DNA from: Bidens hawaiensis
Lineage: Eukaryota > Streptophyta > Magnoliopsida > Asterales > Asteraceae
DNA length: 64,000 nt
Assembly (NCBI GenBank): GCA_021521415.1
Contig: JAIQDT010008986.1
Span: forward strand, 1-64,000
Direction: 5' to 3'
In this document: positions 1 to 13,682 of the stretch, one piece after another
Layout: every line of letters starts with the position of its first letter
How positions within the stretch are numbered: position 1 is the stretch's first letter
Translations under genes and position numbers: made by a program
The notes under the pieces: model-generated
Told to the model about the DNA's origin: nothing
Database searches by the model: none
The model's input: only the letters and a program-made list of their open reading frames with translations

Positions 1-38
1 CCAAAACGCCCAGAACACTGCATCTGGGGGCGTTTTGG
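1..38. repeat. Perfect 11-bp inverted repeat (hairpin) at window edge
   Basis: CCAAAACGCCC at 1-11 is the exact reverse complement of GGGCGTTTTGG at 28-38, with a 16-base loop. The window starts here, so this could be one end of a MITE whose other end lies outside. The rest of 1-1152 is AT-rich spacer in which I see no gene. Confidence 0.5.
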
Positions 39-1152
39 TCTTTAAAAACTCTCCTAACGTTTTGTACACAACGCTAGATGAAGAAAATGGCGGGGCCAAA
101 GAGAGAAACCGGGCAATGGAGATTGGAGGTGGGGGCAGTTTGACGATATCCACTACGGGTGGTCTAATGTACTTATTTTTCTATTTGCCCCAAATTACCC
201 CTATTATTTAATCTTGCCAGTTTTTCAAGTCAATTTGTACTTTTAAATATATAAAATTTTAAAATTGTCATTCCACACACACACATATATATAGCTAGTT
301 TTAAGTAAAGAATTGCATAAAGCGTTTGTATATTTTGTTTTAACCATGATACATAAGCGGCGGTTATGTAGCTGCCCCCCACTCTTTTTCTAACTCCAGA
401 CACATTTAACGATGAAAGGGTATTTGTCTTTTTCAAAAAATTGATGGCAATTGTTGTCATTAGGCATGTTTTTGGCTTTGCTTTTTCATAAGAGCGATGG
501 CAAGAGTATGTAACAAGTGCAAAATCCTAAAATATGAACAAACTTATAAAAATTAAATGGTTTTCATATTATAAATTTGGATTGTAATTAATACTGATAT
601 GAACACTTAATGAGTATTCATATCAGGTAAGTGCCCGAGTTAGGACAAGAAAGAACATTCGATGATGACACTCTTCTTAAACATTTAAAGGAAGAAGTTG
701 ACGCTTTTCATTAGCGATCATATCATTACACGTACAGAAACTTCGGTACAGTTTATTTTGTTTCGTTCGAACAAAAGAAATTAAAAAAAAAACGGGTAAC
801 TTTATCAATACCCGGCCCGAACCTGACCCGTTGTCATCCCTACTTTAAAAGAGTTAATGATAACATAAACTAGCAAATGGAATTGAACTCAATTCCCATA
901 TATATGCATGATTTTTGTCATTTGGATAAAGTGAAAAACTAAAAAAAATCACTCAAGCAAAATTTATGATTATAAAAAGAAACACACTAATAGAATATGA
1001 ATAAAACTAACACATACCATTAGATTCTAATTATCAACTTTATTAATTACTAAGTAACTATCTAGTACCTATTATTGGTCATGCAACTGCTTACATTTAA
1101 ATCATGATGTTGATAATGTTGATGGTGATGTCCATAAGATGACATAGAGCTA

Positions 1153-2803
1153 CTACACTCTCCCCACATCCTTAATCTCCTCGTCTTCCTCCTCCCCCGC
1201 CTCCTTTTCTGGTGACACCGTCACAAAATGTGACGGTGTAGCCTCACAATATGGTGGAGCCAGTACTGATGAAGACATCGGCACCACTGATGGGAGTTTA
1301 GATAGGAGAGCCTCAAGGCTAGTCATTGATGGAGTTATGTTTGTCGGTTGAATGTAATCGTTGCCACTTATGCCGGCGTGGAAAGGCCATGCTTCGGGCA
1401 TGTTGCACCCTTCGGGTTTATAGGGATACAATGAGGATGATGGGTGTGGTAATAGTACCCCCCGGGATGCTCTCTATGTAGCTCAATTTCTTTCTTAGCA
1501 TCACCACATAGTTCAAATCTTCAATCACCTTTTAGTAGTGACAAAAAGAAATATGAATAACATTTATACACGTCAGCAATAAAAATGCAAGAAAAGAATA
1601 TATTAAGGTATGCATTGCTATAATGACTATCGCCGACGTTATACAATATATCGTATGCCGCTAATCTATTGGTGATATTGACACGAAATGGTCAACTAGT
1701 AATATATGCATGGGTGATCTAGTAGAATATAAAGAGAAAACTTTGAGTGATAAATAACGAGAATTAAAAGTTCGAAACTAATATGTTCGGTTTTACAAAT
1801 AGTGTATGGAATCAAAATTTTGTTATTTGGAGTAATTTTTATACAATTTTTACAGATCCATTGGCGTGACGAAGCTTTCATTGGATATGTCGTATTAATT
1901 AACTATTGGTGATCCGTCAATGAATACTGTATTCACATAGTTTCACTACGGACCACCGATAGAACCTACACCTTCACCATGGATATAACCAAAATTATTT
2001 ATCCCTTAATGAAACTTCTCAAATGTGTGGATTGTAACTTCAAAGATGCAAGGTATAGAAAATATTGACATTTTTCATGACTTTTTGTTGTGCATATTGC
2101 AAGGTTATTTTTGTAAATTCATCAAAGTTTTCTAGTAATATAATACATGTAATAAATTGGAAAGTAAAATTTAACATAGCATAAATGCACTGTTGTTCTG
2201 TAAAAAGTTAACAAGTTGTTATTACTGCCTGTTTTAGTAACTACTATTTCATGAAAGTATTATGCATGCTTATCAATATCATATTATATATAACTACATT
2301 TATTATATGTTATGACGACACATGTGTTGATGATGTTTCAACAATAACTGTGAATTGACGTACGTAGGATACATCAATCATCTTCAAGTGTCCATAAATG
2401 TATCATGTTTTTAAACATTCATGTCTTACATATTGCAACTCAAAAACAACCTTTCATATTTTTGGTTCATATATTTATTTAAAGTCTTTTAGGGTTTTTA
2501 TGAACACTTGTGAAAATTGGATTTGATTAATATCTTTTCATTTTGTAGATGTCACACACGCACATATATATAGAATTAGTATATTTGTTCCGCCTAAAAT
2601 GACAATGGGTTTGGGTTATGAACTTATATAATCTATAATCTGTTGATCAAGTCGATTCTATGATTGTAAGTTCATTTCATATCGGACCAGACCGAATAGG
2701 GCTATATACATTCTGAGCGTATTTAAATAGATAGTACTATGTTTACATATGAATCGCTACGTCGTTACATTCCATTTAGAATTAGGAATACGCGTAATCG
2801 GAC

Positions 2804-2857
<54 letters not shown>

Positions 2858-4740
2858 AGCAACCTTATTAATGGATCCTAGTTGAATTACACCTTCTCTA
2901 ACAGCAACCAAAGCAATAGTCTGAAAATAAACATTAAAGTTATATACATATAAATTAAATTAACGTGCTAACTGTGCAAATCAACTAGTGTAATTAGAAC
3001 ACCCGTAGTGGTCAATACACTAATATAAGTAAATAGACCAAGTAGTGTAACTAACATGACTACGCATAGTCTTATATATATAACATTGTGTAATTAAATT
3101 ACTATGTAATTACAAAATTACATTACTTGTATATATATAATTAAACTATTTGGTTCGCATGTTTAGTACAATTTTTTAGTTTGTACGTTAACTTTCCCTT
3201 GTATGTGTGTGTGTGTTGTACATTATGAATACTTTTACCTTTATACCAGCTTGAAACTGAGCCTCCCATGTCCTAGGATGCTGTTATACATTCAAGCAAA
3301 TAATTCAGAAGTACCCATAAATGTTAATGATGTTAAATGTAATCATTTTAAAACCCTAGCTAGAAAAATTTGGTCATTAGTTTTCTATTTTAATGAATTT
3401 AGTTATTTATTAACACCTTGATAATGTGTAATCAAAAATTAGAGGTGGGTTCATAATTTTTTTTTATAAATTTATAACTTCCTGTAATGCAAAAATATGT
3501 TTATGAATGTTTAAGCATTATTAGAAAATATGTCACAATGATTTATTGTGACTAATTTGTTAAGCAATCAAACTCTTGAAATTCAACATAGTTAAAATAC
3601 TAGTAACACCCTAGGCAGGTTGTGTATACAATTAAATTGGTCGGGCGAGGTAATTCGAAGATGGATGATAATATCTAGAGAAAAAAAAACAACGAAGATA
3701 TGAGCTTTTGTGGGCAAAAACGGATAATATTGGTTGATATAAGGTAACCTATGTACAAAACTATTTAGTTACAAATCATCTGAAGAGTGATTATTTTATC
3801 ATAATCTTAATAATATGATGTATTAAAATAGTTTAGTGGGAACAACTTAATGGTTATTATTCAAAAAAATTTAGGTGGAATAATATAAATATAAACTTAC
3901 TGAGTCTGCTGAGTTATTCCAAGTGGTCAAAAAATTAATCTCTTGATCAGTTGGTTCTTTGAAAATCCATTTATGACTGTGATCTGCTGCTACCTTTCCA
4001 ATTAACCTAAATATCAATTAACAACATTTAAATAACCCTTACTAGTTACCAATAGCATGCATTTAATTACTTACTTGATAAAATTGAAAACTAAGTATAA
4101 AATACATGAAAAGAAAGTAAATTAATCTAAAAATACCCTTCGCCGTAATTATAAATTTCATGAGACATCTTGAAGAAAAGCTCCGGTTGAAGGCCTTGGT
4201 TTTGTTGATATTCGTGGTTCGGATATGCTGGACAGTTGCCGGAACTTGTCTCTCCAGCTGTTGAGGCTGCAAAGTTACAAAAACCATCTTCCCATGCTAA
4301 TATCCTATTAATTTTCTTAGAATGTTAAATATTAATTTATGATTGTAATAAAATTAAATAGTTAACTAAGAATGTTAACAAACTGATAATCATACAAATA
4401 TATATCAAAATAGAAATATTAATTTATGATTGTAATATAAGATTAGATTAGTTAATGTACCAATTTCTTCTGTTGCCTCTTGACCTATCATATGCTCCAC
4501 CTTGAGTATCCCATCTATAATTAATTAAGAAAAGATGAATGATTAATTTATTTGAACAAATAACAAATAAAAACTAAAATAAATAAATAAATATATTATT
4601 TACTTGGGAGGAGGGTAGTTTCTAGGTAAGATTCTCCAAAAAACAGCATAAACCCATTGTGAGTTTTCATGGTTGCAAAAGCTTCTTAATGTGTGTTGAA
4701 GAAGATGAGTTATAGTTGATTGACTTAGTTGCTCCTCCAT
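1153..4740 (-). CDS. bHLH-MYC_N / LHW-like protein (At3g15240-type), 7 exons, frameshifted in last exon
   Basis: Seven exons close in phase on the minus strand: 4740-4604, 4514-4461, 4304-4137, 4006-3901, 3280-3239, 2920-2864 and 1528-1153, all with AG acceptors and GT donors. Seen motifs in order: WVYAVFWRILPRNYPPPKW near residues 29-47, RGNRRNWILAWEDGFCNF, GLIGKVAADHSHKW, HPRTWEAQFQAGIKTIALVA, VIEDLNYVVMLRKKLSYI, and a C-terminal MTSLEALLSKLPSVVP block. This is the layout of the MYC/MYB N-terminal-like proteins of the Arabidopsis At3g15240/At1g60060 group, often called WNK-related although no kinase domain is present. Such proteins are thought to be nuclear regulators; the exact role is unknown to me. 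Start chosen at MEEQ because the family begins close to the LLQHTLRSFC block. One extra base in a run at 1458-1463 breaks exon 7; without it the product would be 312 residues. Expression may also be affected by the duplicated promoter upstream. Confidence 0.85.
1418..1463 (-). other. Frameshift in exon 7 (six-base G run) and resulting stop
   Basis: On the coding strand exon 7 reads in the conserved frame through YIESIPG and then meets a run of six G (plus-strand C at 1458-1463). The conserved continuation (LLPHPSSSSLYPYKPEG) is in the neighbouring frame and would join if the run had five. As written, translation ends at the TAA at 1420-1418, removing about 90 C-terminal residues. A homopolymer of this kind is also a common sequencing or assembly error. 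Confidence 0.75.
2810..2858. repeat. (TA)n(GA)n microsatellite next to a splice donor
   Basis: A compound (TA)n then (GA)n tract ends five bases from the donor of exon 6 of the LHW-like gene (exon ends at 2864; GT at 2863-2862). Read on the gene strand, the intron starts GTTGCTT and continues as (CT)n. Confidence 0.9.
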
Positions 4741-4822
4741 TCTTCTTTCTCTCTCTAAAACACACACCAATACATATCTAACTTTTTTTTTTACTCTAGA
4801 AGAAGATAAATGAAACCAAATT

Positions 4823-4955
4823 AACACCCTTTTCTCCCTTTATATAATGTCTTTTAAAATCTCTCTCTCTCTCTCTATATATAAGTATATAACACCCTTT
4901 TCTCCCTTTATATAATGTCTTTTAAAATCTCTCTCTCTCTATATATATATATATA
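4823..4955 (-). promoter_or_regulatory. Duplicated core promoter of the LHW-like gene
   Basis: A 68-bp block beginning AACACCCTTTTCTCCC occurs at 4823-4890 and again from 4891 to about 4955. Each copy holds a minus-strand TATATAAAG (4838-4846 and 4906-4914), about 100 and 170 bases upstream of the ATG at 4740, followed by (CT)n tracts. Duplication is seen directly; use as a promoter is inferred. Confidence 0.6.
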
Positions 4956-6529
4956 TGTGTGTGTGTTTTCTCACACAAACATAATCTTTCTAGCCTATCT
5001 TAGTTCATTTATCTTTATAATGGTTAGCTTGATAATTGATAATACAATTTCCTTTTACATTATGGATAATATTAGGTAATTACGCACACACATATATATA
5101 GTAGGTGTGTATAAATATGTAAAGAGAAAAGGATAAATAAAAAGGATATATAGAAAAAATATATATATATATATATGTTTAATATTATATTTTAAATGTG
5201 GTTATATAGTACAAGTAGTTATGGATACTTCAAAGTCACATCAATGAAGTAACACTCTCTTAATTCTCTACTTAAATAATTTGTCTTTTCTATATTTATT
5301 AATTATTTATATATGTATTCAAGGGATGCTAGTTATAATCCAACTCTACACCATTTCAGATAGTCATTTGAGGATTCGTCAAACGATCGTTTGAAGGTTA
5401 GTGCATCAAATCATAGTCCCATGCTTTTAAAGGGTCGTTAGATGATTTGTCGCATAGAAGTTTGAAAATTAGAGCATCAAATCATACACACCCACTATTA
5501 ACCAGTCACGTAAGGATTCAACAAGCAGTCGTGTGAGTTTGGAGGTAGCATGTTTTTTTGTTAGAAAAATATAAGAATTTTTACAGTTAGAATAGGATGA
5601 CGGGTTAGCTTTTTTGAAAGTCTAAAACGAACCTTAGAGTTAAAGAGTCTATAAAAGCCTAGGTAATCCATAAGATACTAAATACAGTGAATAATATAAT
5701 AATATTGAACAAAATGGAAAGTGACTAATTACATTCAAAAGAAAACACCACAAAATTGTATGTACCATAGAATAGTAACGATGATCGTTTTATTTACATG
5801 CTTCAATATTGCCATTCAAACGATCACCTTTTGAGCACATAAAGATCGGCACATGGATTAGAGAACGGGAATACTTCACCTTAAAGCACGTGAAGATGAG
5901 AGTGACAAACACCACGAACTACAATTTTCATATTGTCATTCGAGTACATTGATTACGTACCGTCAACAATAAATTTTTAAAAATATATACTCATATTTAT
6001 CTATGGAAATAGATGTGAATTACACTATTTTGAGTACACAAAAAAAAATAGAAGTGATTAAAAGTTGTCTTCAAATCAAAATCTAGCAGTTGAAGACTGT
6101 TTTCAGTCACTTGTAATATTCTTGATTTTCTTTATAGATGAAGAATGAAAAATAGTAGAATGTGAGAGCTTGATGAAATGGACCAATCACAATGACCATA
6201 AAGTTATATTTGATTCACAATTATAACAAGTACTTTAGAGTTTTGACCATTCAATTCATCATTTATGTCACTCAGGTACACTTATTCTGTAAAAAGCTAG
6301 AATATATTTTTATCTAACTTATATCATAGAATTGTATTACATAATTGTAGTGTATAACTTAACTTTGTCATACTAAAACTCCCTAAAACTATTTTTAAAA
6401 AAATATGAAATAGTTTTAACTAATTTTAATAGTATAAAGGTCATAAGTTGTTATAACATTAAAAAGAATTTGTTAATTCTTTGTTAAATTGTTTTACATG
6501 TGTACAAGTCATTGTATTAAAAACGCGCG

Positions 6530-6720
6530 CCAAAATATCATGGGGTGATGATTAACGTTAGAGATAAAGTCTCAGGTTCGAAACCTGACTCAATGAGTTT
6601 TTTATAGTGGGTTTCTTTCTTGATGATGTTTTTTGGAGCGACAAATGGTCGGCATCCCGTCTTAGAAAGACTCACTCAGGTATTTGGAGTAGTTCCAAAA
6701 ACTGTTAAAGAAAACATGGA
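6530..6720 (+). repeat. Possible tRNA-derived SINE fragment (B-box)
   Basis: GGTTCGAAACC near 6575 fits the RNA polymerase III internal B-box consensus exactly and is embedded in a short palindrome (CAGGTTCGAAACCTG). No cloverleaf or convincing A-box upstream is seen, so this is not called a tRNA. A SINE or tRNA-derived MITE is the likely explanation; confidence is low. Confidence 0.25.
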
Positions 6721-7564
6721 TAAATATAACACAAAAGAGTACTAGAACAAGAAATTTCATCTTTTCACTTGTATTTTGCATTGGCAACATTGTTTTTACT
6801 TCTTGGTTCAACATGCATAAAAATGGTATTGTGGTTTTATCTACTTTAAAAACATAAAAATATTTTCACTTTAAAATCACTTCTCCATTTGTAACACTTC
6901 AACTTATTTTTTTCTTCTATTATCCTCTCACTTTTAAACCTTGCTTTGTGCTTCTTCACATTAAATGGTTCTTTCATAAAACTTGTAATTTTGTTATAAT
7001 TTAAATGTATTATTTTTAGCTGACCTCTACTCAAACTATATAAATTTGTGTGCTTTCAAACATATTATAATTTATGTATGTGTAAAGTGATAAGGAGACA
7101 AGAAAGGAGGCAAATATCTCAGTATCTAACACTTCATCTCCAAAGATTCCAGCATAATCCTCTCATGCTTAAGATTATGTTTTTTTTTTCCTTTTATATT
7201 AATTCTAGTCATATAATAATATTTTGGAATGTCTGAAATTGTATTAAATTATTGCCTTCTTCAACTTTATTTAAATCTTAATATAATATTGATATGTAGA
7301 TATGTGGGTTCTTCTAATTAAAATCCAAATATATAAAATTCAGTGACTTCTTGGAGTGCTAAAATCACAACCCCTATAAACATAAGTGATTGGTTTGTTC
7401 CTAATTGTTTATTATTTTCTAATATACCAAATATTGTTCAATGTCCAACATAAGTGGTATGCCTGCAACTCTTGGCACCTTCTAAAATCATAAGAACACA
7501 TAAATAAACACACATAGTATATAGATAGCTTGATATATATTTAGTAGATATTTTTATAACATAA

Positions 7565-8005
7565 TATCTATGCGATCGTTATCGCCGATATATCAGTGAT
7601 ATATCGGTTATCGGTCTCTTGGCGATATATAAATCAAACTATCGGTTCAGAATATTGGTACCGATAATATCGACGATACTGGCCGGTATTTGACTAATAT
7701 TTGACAGGTGATCACCGATATTCCTGATATCAGTGTTTTAAATCTTAATTATCAAATTTTAGTGTTCAATATTGGTGTTCTAAGTCTTAATCAATTCTTA
7801 CTTGATATGATTGTTAGTGTTTTGCAATTTGCAAAATGTTAATTTGTTATTAACAGGATACTATACTGAATTATTAGTGTTAATTGTTATATATATGAAT
7901 TTTACATGATCTTAAAATTACCAATACCCCACCGATATCTCACTACGATAACCGATATCTCAGATATCGGTCCTTTACCGATATCCGATATTTTTCCGCA
8001 TTAAC
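7565..8005. repeat. CGATATCGGT-rich degenerate repeat (MITE-like)
   Basis: Variants of CCGATAT, CGATATATC and ATATCGGT occur many times in both orientations near 7570-7740 and again at 7925-7995, with a plainer AT-rich middle. Subterminal clusters of a short motif in opposite orientations are typical of non-autonomous DNA transposons such as hAT-type MITEs. Exact ends and a target duplication were not identified. Confidence 0.4.
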
Positions 8006-9514
8006 TGTTTAGCAGATACATATTTTATTAACAAGACGAAAGATTGTTGTAATTTTTTGTTGTAAGTTGGTTTGTTGTACGTTTTAGCTTTTAACATTTT
8101 ACTAGTTTATTTAATAAAAGTTGTCGTTCTAAAAAAATTAAAAAATAAAACTTACTAGCATAAATTTACAAATGGCCGACCTAATTACCTTCTTTAAATG
8201 ATTGTAGAAGAAATTAAATTCTAAGCTTCCTATATGTGGTTTCAAGAACAAAGACAATAGATATTAGTTGGGATAATTGGTATAAAAATTTATTTTGTGA
8301 GCAATCTATAAGTTATGCTCCTTGTTTATTTTCGTGACTAGCCAATTGCTAGTCCCTAGTTTATATAATACCGTCTTTAAAAAAAATTCTTACTATTTTC
8401 TCTTATCATAAGTAGGAATGTATCGGTCTTTATCTCCTTCAATACTTAATTTGTAAAGATATTGGGCTATGTCGTTGAAAACTTCTCATTCCGAGCTCTC
8501 CAAGCAGCATATCACATATTCACATGTATTTCTTTCTTAAAAATAATTTCGGGATTTTTGGATTCCGTTTGTAACCTATCGAAAGAATATACAAAGTTCT
8601 TTTTTCTTCTTCAACTTTATGGAATCCGCTATTAATTATCAATATATCGTCGATAATATTTAATCAGTGTCCATTTTTAGCAGTGAAAATCAATAGACTC
8701 GGAACCTATATCTTAAACTAGAAATTCTAAATCAGAACAGAACCGATACCATTCTAATTTAGCTAATGATATAAGGTGTACACACTTTTACTTTAGGTTG
8801 TACATGTGACAACATATATTTGTATTCATGTTCAATTGTTCATAGTGTTACACACCTTCAATGATACGAATATGGCCAAATATTTTAAGAATTGATTTGA
8901 CTTTGATGTAATGTTGTTCAATCTCCACAATAAATATAATGGAACTTGACTAAATGTTTTATGCTTAAATGTTCTGCAAACTTGTGTATAAAAAATCTTG
9001 TGCTAGTTGTAACTTAAAATTTCAATCATAAGTCGCAAAAAAGTTCAGTAGCGGTATCACTTCAAAATTTTCCACACGCAACTTTGATGGGCAACAAAGT
9101 TTGATAGTAATTTCGGTCGCATGAGTCAGTCGTCAGTATTAAGTCGAAATTTTGTTTTCTATATTTACAAAAAATGATACTTGGTACGACCATCAAATCT
9201 GTCGTAAAAAACTCATTTGTGTATTAATGACGCCTACAAGTATGAGAGGGGGTTATTATTTCTTTACATATAAATCTATGTGTAACAAATATTTTTATTA
9301 GTAAAAAAACCTTATCCTAATGTAAAGGAAAACATGGGCATCATTTAATTATTTAGATGGCTTCGTTTTACTTCGAGTGTGACTATATTGATATAATATA
9401 GAGTTAATGCATTATGTATTTATATATTATAGTCATCAAAAGATGCATGCATTGGCATGAATGATTTAATAGATGTGTTCCTCCTTTCCAAAAATGGAAA
9501 ATGATGGACGTTGC

Positions 9515-9581
<67 letters not shown>
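9515..9581. repeat. (TAA)n microsatellite, about 22 units
   Basis: An uninterrupted TAA trinucleotide array flanked by TTGC and TTGTAATC. Confidence 0.95.
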
Positions 9582-10382
9582 TGTAATCTTTAAATTTTTT
9601 TTAATTATGTATATACTTATTTAGCGACAATTATTATATACTTCTAATTTCTAAACACTTGCATAATATCCCATTTACTTTACAAAATAAAAAAAAGGTT
9701 AGATCTCATTTCATATTTACTTGTTTAATTAAATACATATTTAATTAGATGAATATATACAATTGAGTTTTCATAATTTAATTACTTGGATAAAGGAAAA
9801 GCGTATATTTTGTAACTTTGTTAAGTAAATAAGTTATTATTATGTTTTGAGGGGTAGGTTTAAAGGTTTTAACTATTTTTTAGTGGTGTATATGATAAAT
9901 GTCATTAACAAGTAATAAGTATTGGAATACATGCTCATATTAGGACTCACGGGTCTATTGGGTTAATTAGGGTTTACTATTAAATAAGTAAACACCGTAA
10001 CTAACCCAATAAACTCGTGGGCCCTAACATGATCATGCATTCCAATAATAACACGTAATTTTCGTTTATAATAGGTAAAACCGTTTAATTTTTGTCTGTG
10101 GCATGCATGATTTGGCTTAAGTAACTTGCTCTTAAGCTCGTATAAATTAGCCATAATATTGTATTTTAATAGTTTGGTAATGTGACTTTATATTTTGGAA
10201 ATTTTTATTAACATATTGTTTTAATGTTTTTATAGAATACATAGTTAAACAATAGTAGAACCTAGAAACAAAAGTCAACTCGTTAAGCACTTGAGCCATA
10301 AACTAGCTTGAGTTGGATGTAAGTCGAGTACAAGCTCATGTTTATGACCCTGTTGGAATTATCGTATTATCGTGTCAGATTA

Positions 10383-12741
10383 TGTGACATTCGTCAATTT
10401 CGGGTCACTTTTGTTATGTAAACCCGACCCGTTTGTAACCCGAACATTTCAAATATATAAAATATTGGATCTTGTCATTTAAAATATATAAAATATATAA
10501 AATATTGTTTTTTTTATATTATGCATTGTTTGACCATTTAAACATACTCATTTTTATGCAAACCATAAAAGAATCTTTATACCCAACCCTTCACTCCTTC
10601 CCTATATATACACACCCATCTTCTTCATTTTACTCTTGCTACATCTCCAAAAAACTCTCTCAAACTCCATAGATTCAAGGTTGTTATTTCTTATGTATTT
10701 TTGAAGTTTTGACTTCTCATGTCAAACTAACTATAGTCTTTCATTATAACTTGTTCATCTAACATTACTAACTCTTGAATATGGTGGTACAACATATATA
10801 TAATACACACCCCTTGTTTCCTTTATTTGTTACTTCACCGACTTTGGTTGGTTAAGTTTCGAATGTCATAAGGCAAGGCTTCATGGAGGACTTCGTGTTC
10901 TTGATATATATTTACACACACACAACTTATTATACATATCACTTATGACTAACTTCTAACCCTTTAGTTTGTTCATCTTATTTACAAGTTCCATGGTGTG
11001 GGTTTGTATAAGACTAACCTCGGTTTAACCGAAACTAGTCCAAACCGGAAACCGAACTTTTGTTTACTAGTTTTGTTAAAATAGTTGTTTAAACATGTTT
11101 ATTGCTAGATTTGAGTTTCAAAAATCATTTTTACAAGTTCTTTGATATTAAGCATATGGAATCCATCTATGAACTCGTTGGGAGATGGAAACCGAACTAA
11201 ACCGAAACTTTTGCTTAAAAGACTTGTAGTTAACTTTTTTTGTTGTAAAATTTAAGTTTTCTTCATTTATAAACCAATATACAAGTTCTATGATATTTGG
11301 GCATGTAGAAACCATCTATGAACTATTTGTGAGATGGAGACCGAACTATACCGATTTTTACTCGCTTAAGACACACAAGTGTGTTTTTAGTTATCAAGAC
11401 TTGTATATTTCTTAAAAAAAAATAGTTTACAAACTGATTTTAATTATTTTTCTTAAGTACTTGGAATAGTTGGATCCAACTTGATCTCATAACATAGTTT
11501 GGACCGACAAAACCGAACACTCGCTTAACGTGCGTTGTTAGTTCTAAACAATAGATCTACGTACTTGGTTAAGTGTTAGTATGTTTTAATGAGTTATCTC
11601 ATAACAATTAATATTTTGGAAAGTTGACTTTGGGTTCAACCATTTGTCAAGACCCGAACCGACAACCCGAACACTCGTTAAAAACCCGTTTTAGTATCTT
11701 TAGCCTAATGGAACTTGCATTTTAGCTTTTTCCCCACCTTATTACTTAACATTGGTTAAGTTAATATTAAGGTTAGATACTTTAACCCGGTTTTAAGCAA
11801 ACTTACATTTTTTAAAAGGGTTATTATTATAAATTCTTAAATAGTTACATTTTAAACCGTGAACTTTAATTGATTCGTTTTTGCAACAATTATTTTATTT
11901 AAAGATCTTCAAGACAACCTTTCTAAATCCAAGACTTTCTTTTATTTAGGCTTCATACGTTAAACTCGTCGTTCCGGCAAATCTCCAAATAATCAATCTT
12001 TCAAGTTTATTACTTGAACGTGAGTAACTTCATACCCCGTTTACTATCTTTAATTTTGTGGGTGACATTTCAACTTATCTAAACTAAATGTTTTATACTT
12101 GGGTCTTAAACCACAAACGTTGTTGTATACCTTACTTGAATAATTGCTCAATTTAGTGTTCTATGCTTATTTGACTATGTGTTTATCGCTTTTGGATGGT
12201 GGAACTATAAATCCTAGACCATTTGGCAACCCCTCATGGCAAGGTGTCGTTAACGTAATGCAATTAACGATAGCTATAAAATCCTAAACTATTTGGCAAC
12301 CCCTTATAGTTGGGTGTCGCTAACTTGTTAGCGATAACTATTTATCCAAGTTTATAGCTATTATTTATGGTTTTGTATACTAGTTTTGTGGCTTTTCATA
12401 CTATATATCTATTGTTCAAACTTACGAATTGCTCACCAACCTTTGTGTTGATAAACTTTATTTTATGAAATGTTACAGGTTTGCATCTAGGTTGATTATG
12501 GAGTTCGGTGACGAAAACGTCACAAATACCGTTAGGATATTAGCAAAACTGAACAATATTTGATTTGCTATATTTTGTTATATTTTGTTGTATTTGAGTT
12601 ATGAATATTTGGTTATGTGACATTTTCGATGATGTGAAATGAAATGAGTTTGTTAAATATTGTCGTTTTAAATAGTGTCATGCGCTTATGAGCAATCGTT
12701 GCACCCCGGCATGTTCCGCCGCCTTTGGTCGGGGTGTGACA
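10383..12741 (+). mobile_element. Solo LTR, 2.36 kb, target duplication GATTA
   Basis: The block starts TGTGACATTCG and ends GGGGTGTGACA, and is flanked by the identical 5-mer GATTA at 10378-10382 and 12742-12746. TG...CA ends plus a 5-bp target duplication without internal coding sequence define a solo LTR left by recombination between two LTRs. Inside, a degenerate unit of about 150 bp containing ACCGAAC recurs about five times (near 11051, 11191, 11340, 11512, 11665). Orientation is arbitrary; the parent family (probably Ty3/gypsy) is inferred only from length. Confidence 0.8.
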
Positions 12742-13332
12742 GATTAACTTACCGTATTGTCGAGTCAAGTCAATTGTCGTGTTATTACTGATTTAATCAC
12801 GATTTAAACTTCTCACAACTCGAAAACAACCTACATGATAGTGGTGGGAGAATGCATATATATGGTCAAAAGTTCATAGCACCAATATAGTATTCATGAA
12901 TCTAGTACATGATGATAAACACACTACCTTAATCCACTAGGATATTTTGATACCCTTTTGGACCCACTTATCGTTATCATGTTAGGCTTCCTTCCCATCA
13001 TATTCTTCAATTTTTGGAGATTAATTATTTATTTTAGCTTTATATTAACTTTATATCCAGTAAGTACAAAAAAGAAGCGGATAATTAAGAAAATGAGGTA
13101 ATGATTGTGCGTCTGAAAAGATACTTAGAATAATTATCCGATTATACACATGAAAGGCGTGTGATCTAATAAACATATAATTGACAAGTTCATAGATAAC
13201 AATGCGAGTATGTTGATTAGAGACTTCTCTGATAGTTCACCCTCTTAAGACTCATGTTAACCATAAAATTGTAACTATAAAAAGTTTTTGGTTCTTTTTA
13301 GTAATATAATATATATATATATATAGGGCAAG

Positions 13333-13643
13333 GATATTGTACAATAATTGCTTAACGTATGATAGGTACGCGCTCAAAGGCAAAAACAAAAGGGCTCAAA
13401 GACAAAAATACTAAAACGCTTAAAACGCTCAGCCAGAAACCTAAAACGCTTAAAAACGGTTTTCGTGAAGAAAAGTAAAAAATTGATCGATTAACGATCC
13501 AAAACTATTAATTTCTGTGAACCAATGATTAATTGGATATGTATTGACGATCTCGAGATCTTGTGATGTGATTTCGTGGATCGATTTCATTAATACAAGT
13601 ATTCTTGTATCTAATGTATGTTAAGCAATTATTGTATTCTATC

Positions 13644-13644
<1 letters not shown>
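13333..13644. mobile_element. MITE-like element with ~33-bp imperfect terminal inverted repeats
   Basis: TACAATAATTGCTTAAC at 13340-13356 is exactly inverted at 13620-13636, and similarity extends outward to GATA...TATC and inward, giving imperfect arms of about 33 bp around a 245-bp core. No ORF. The flanks are (TA)n and (CT)n microsatellites, so the target duplication cannot be read. Confidence 0.6.

Positions 13645-13682
<38 letters not shown>
13645..13682. repeat. (CT)n(AT)n microsatellite
   Basis: A CT dinucleotide tract followed directly by an AT tract, abutting the right end of the MITE-like element. Confidence 0.9.

Larger units (their letters stand above)
4956..10382. other. Intergenic AT-rich spacer
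   Basis: No ORF here has recognisable domains or splice-supported continuation. The stretch holds (AT)n at 5159-5176, a pol III B-box-like motif near 6575, a CGATAT-rich degenerate repeat at 7565-8005 and an AAT microsatellite at 9515-9581, listed separately. I see nothing else I can support. Confidence 0.6.

Noticed and set aside
6570..6595. tRNA gene suggested by a perfect B-box
   Set aside because: No A-box at proper distance and no acceptor or anticodon stems can be drawn; kept only as a possible SINE.
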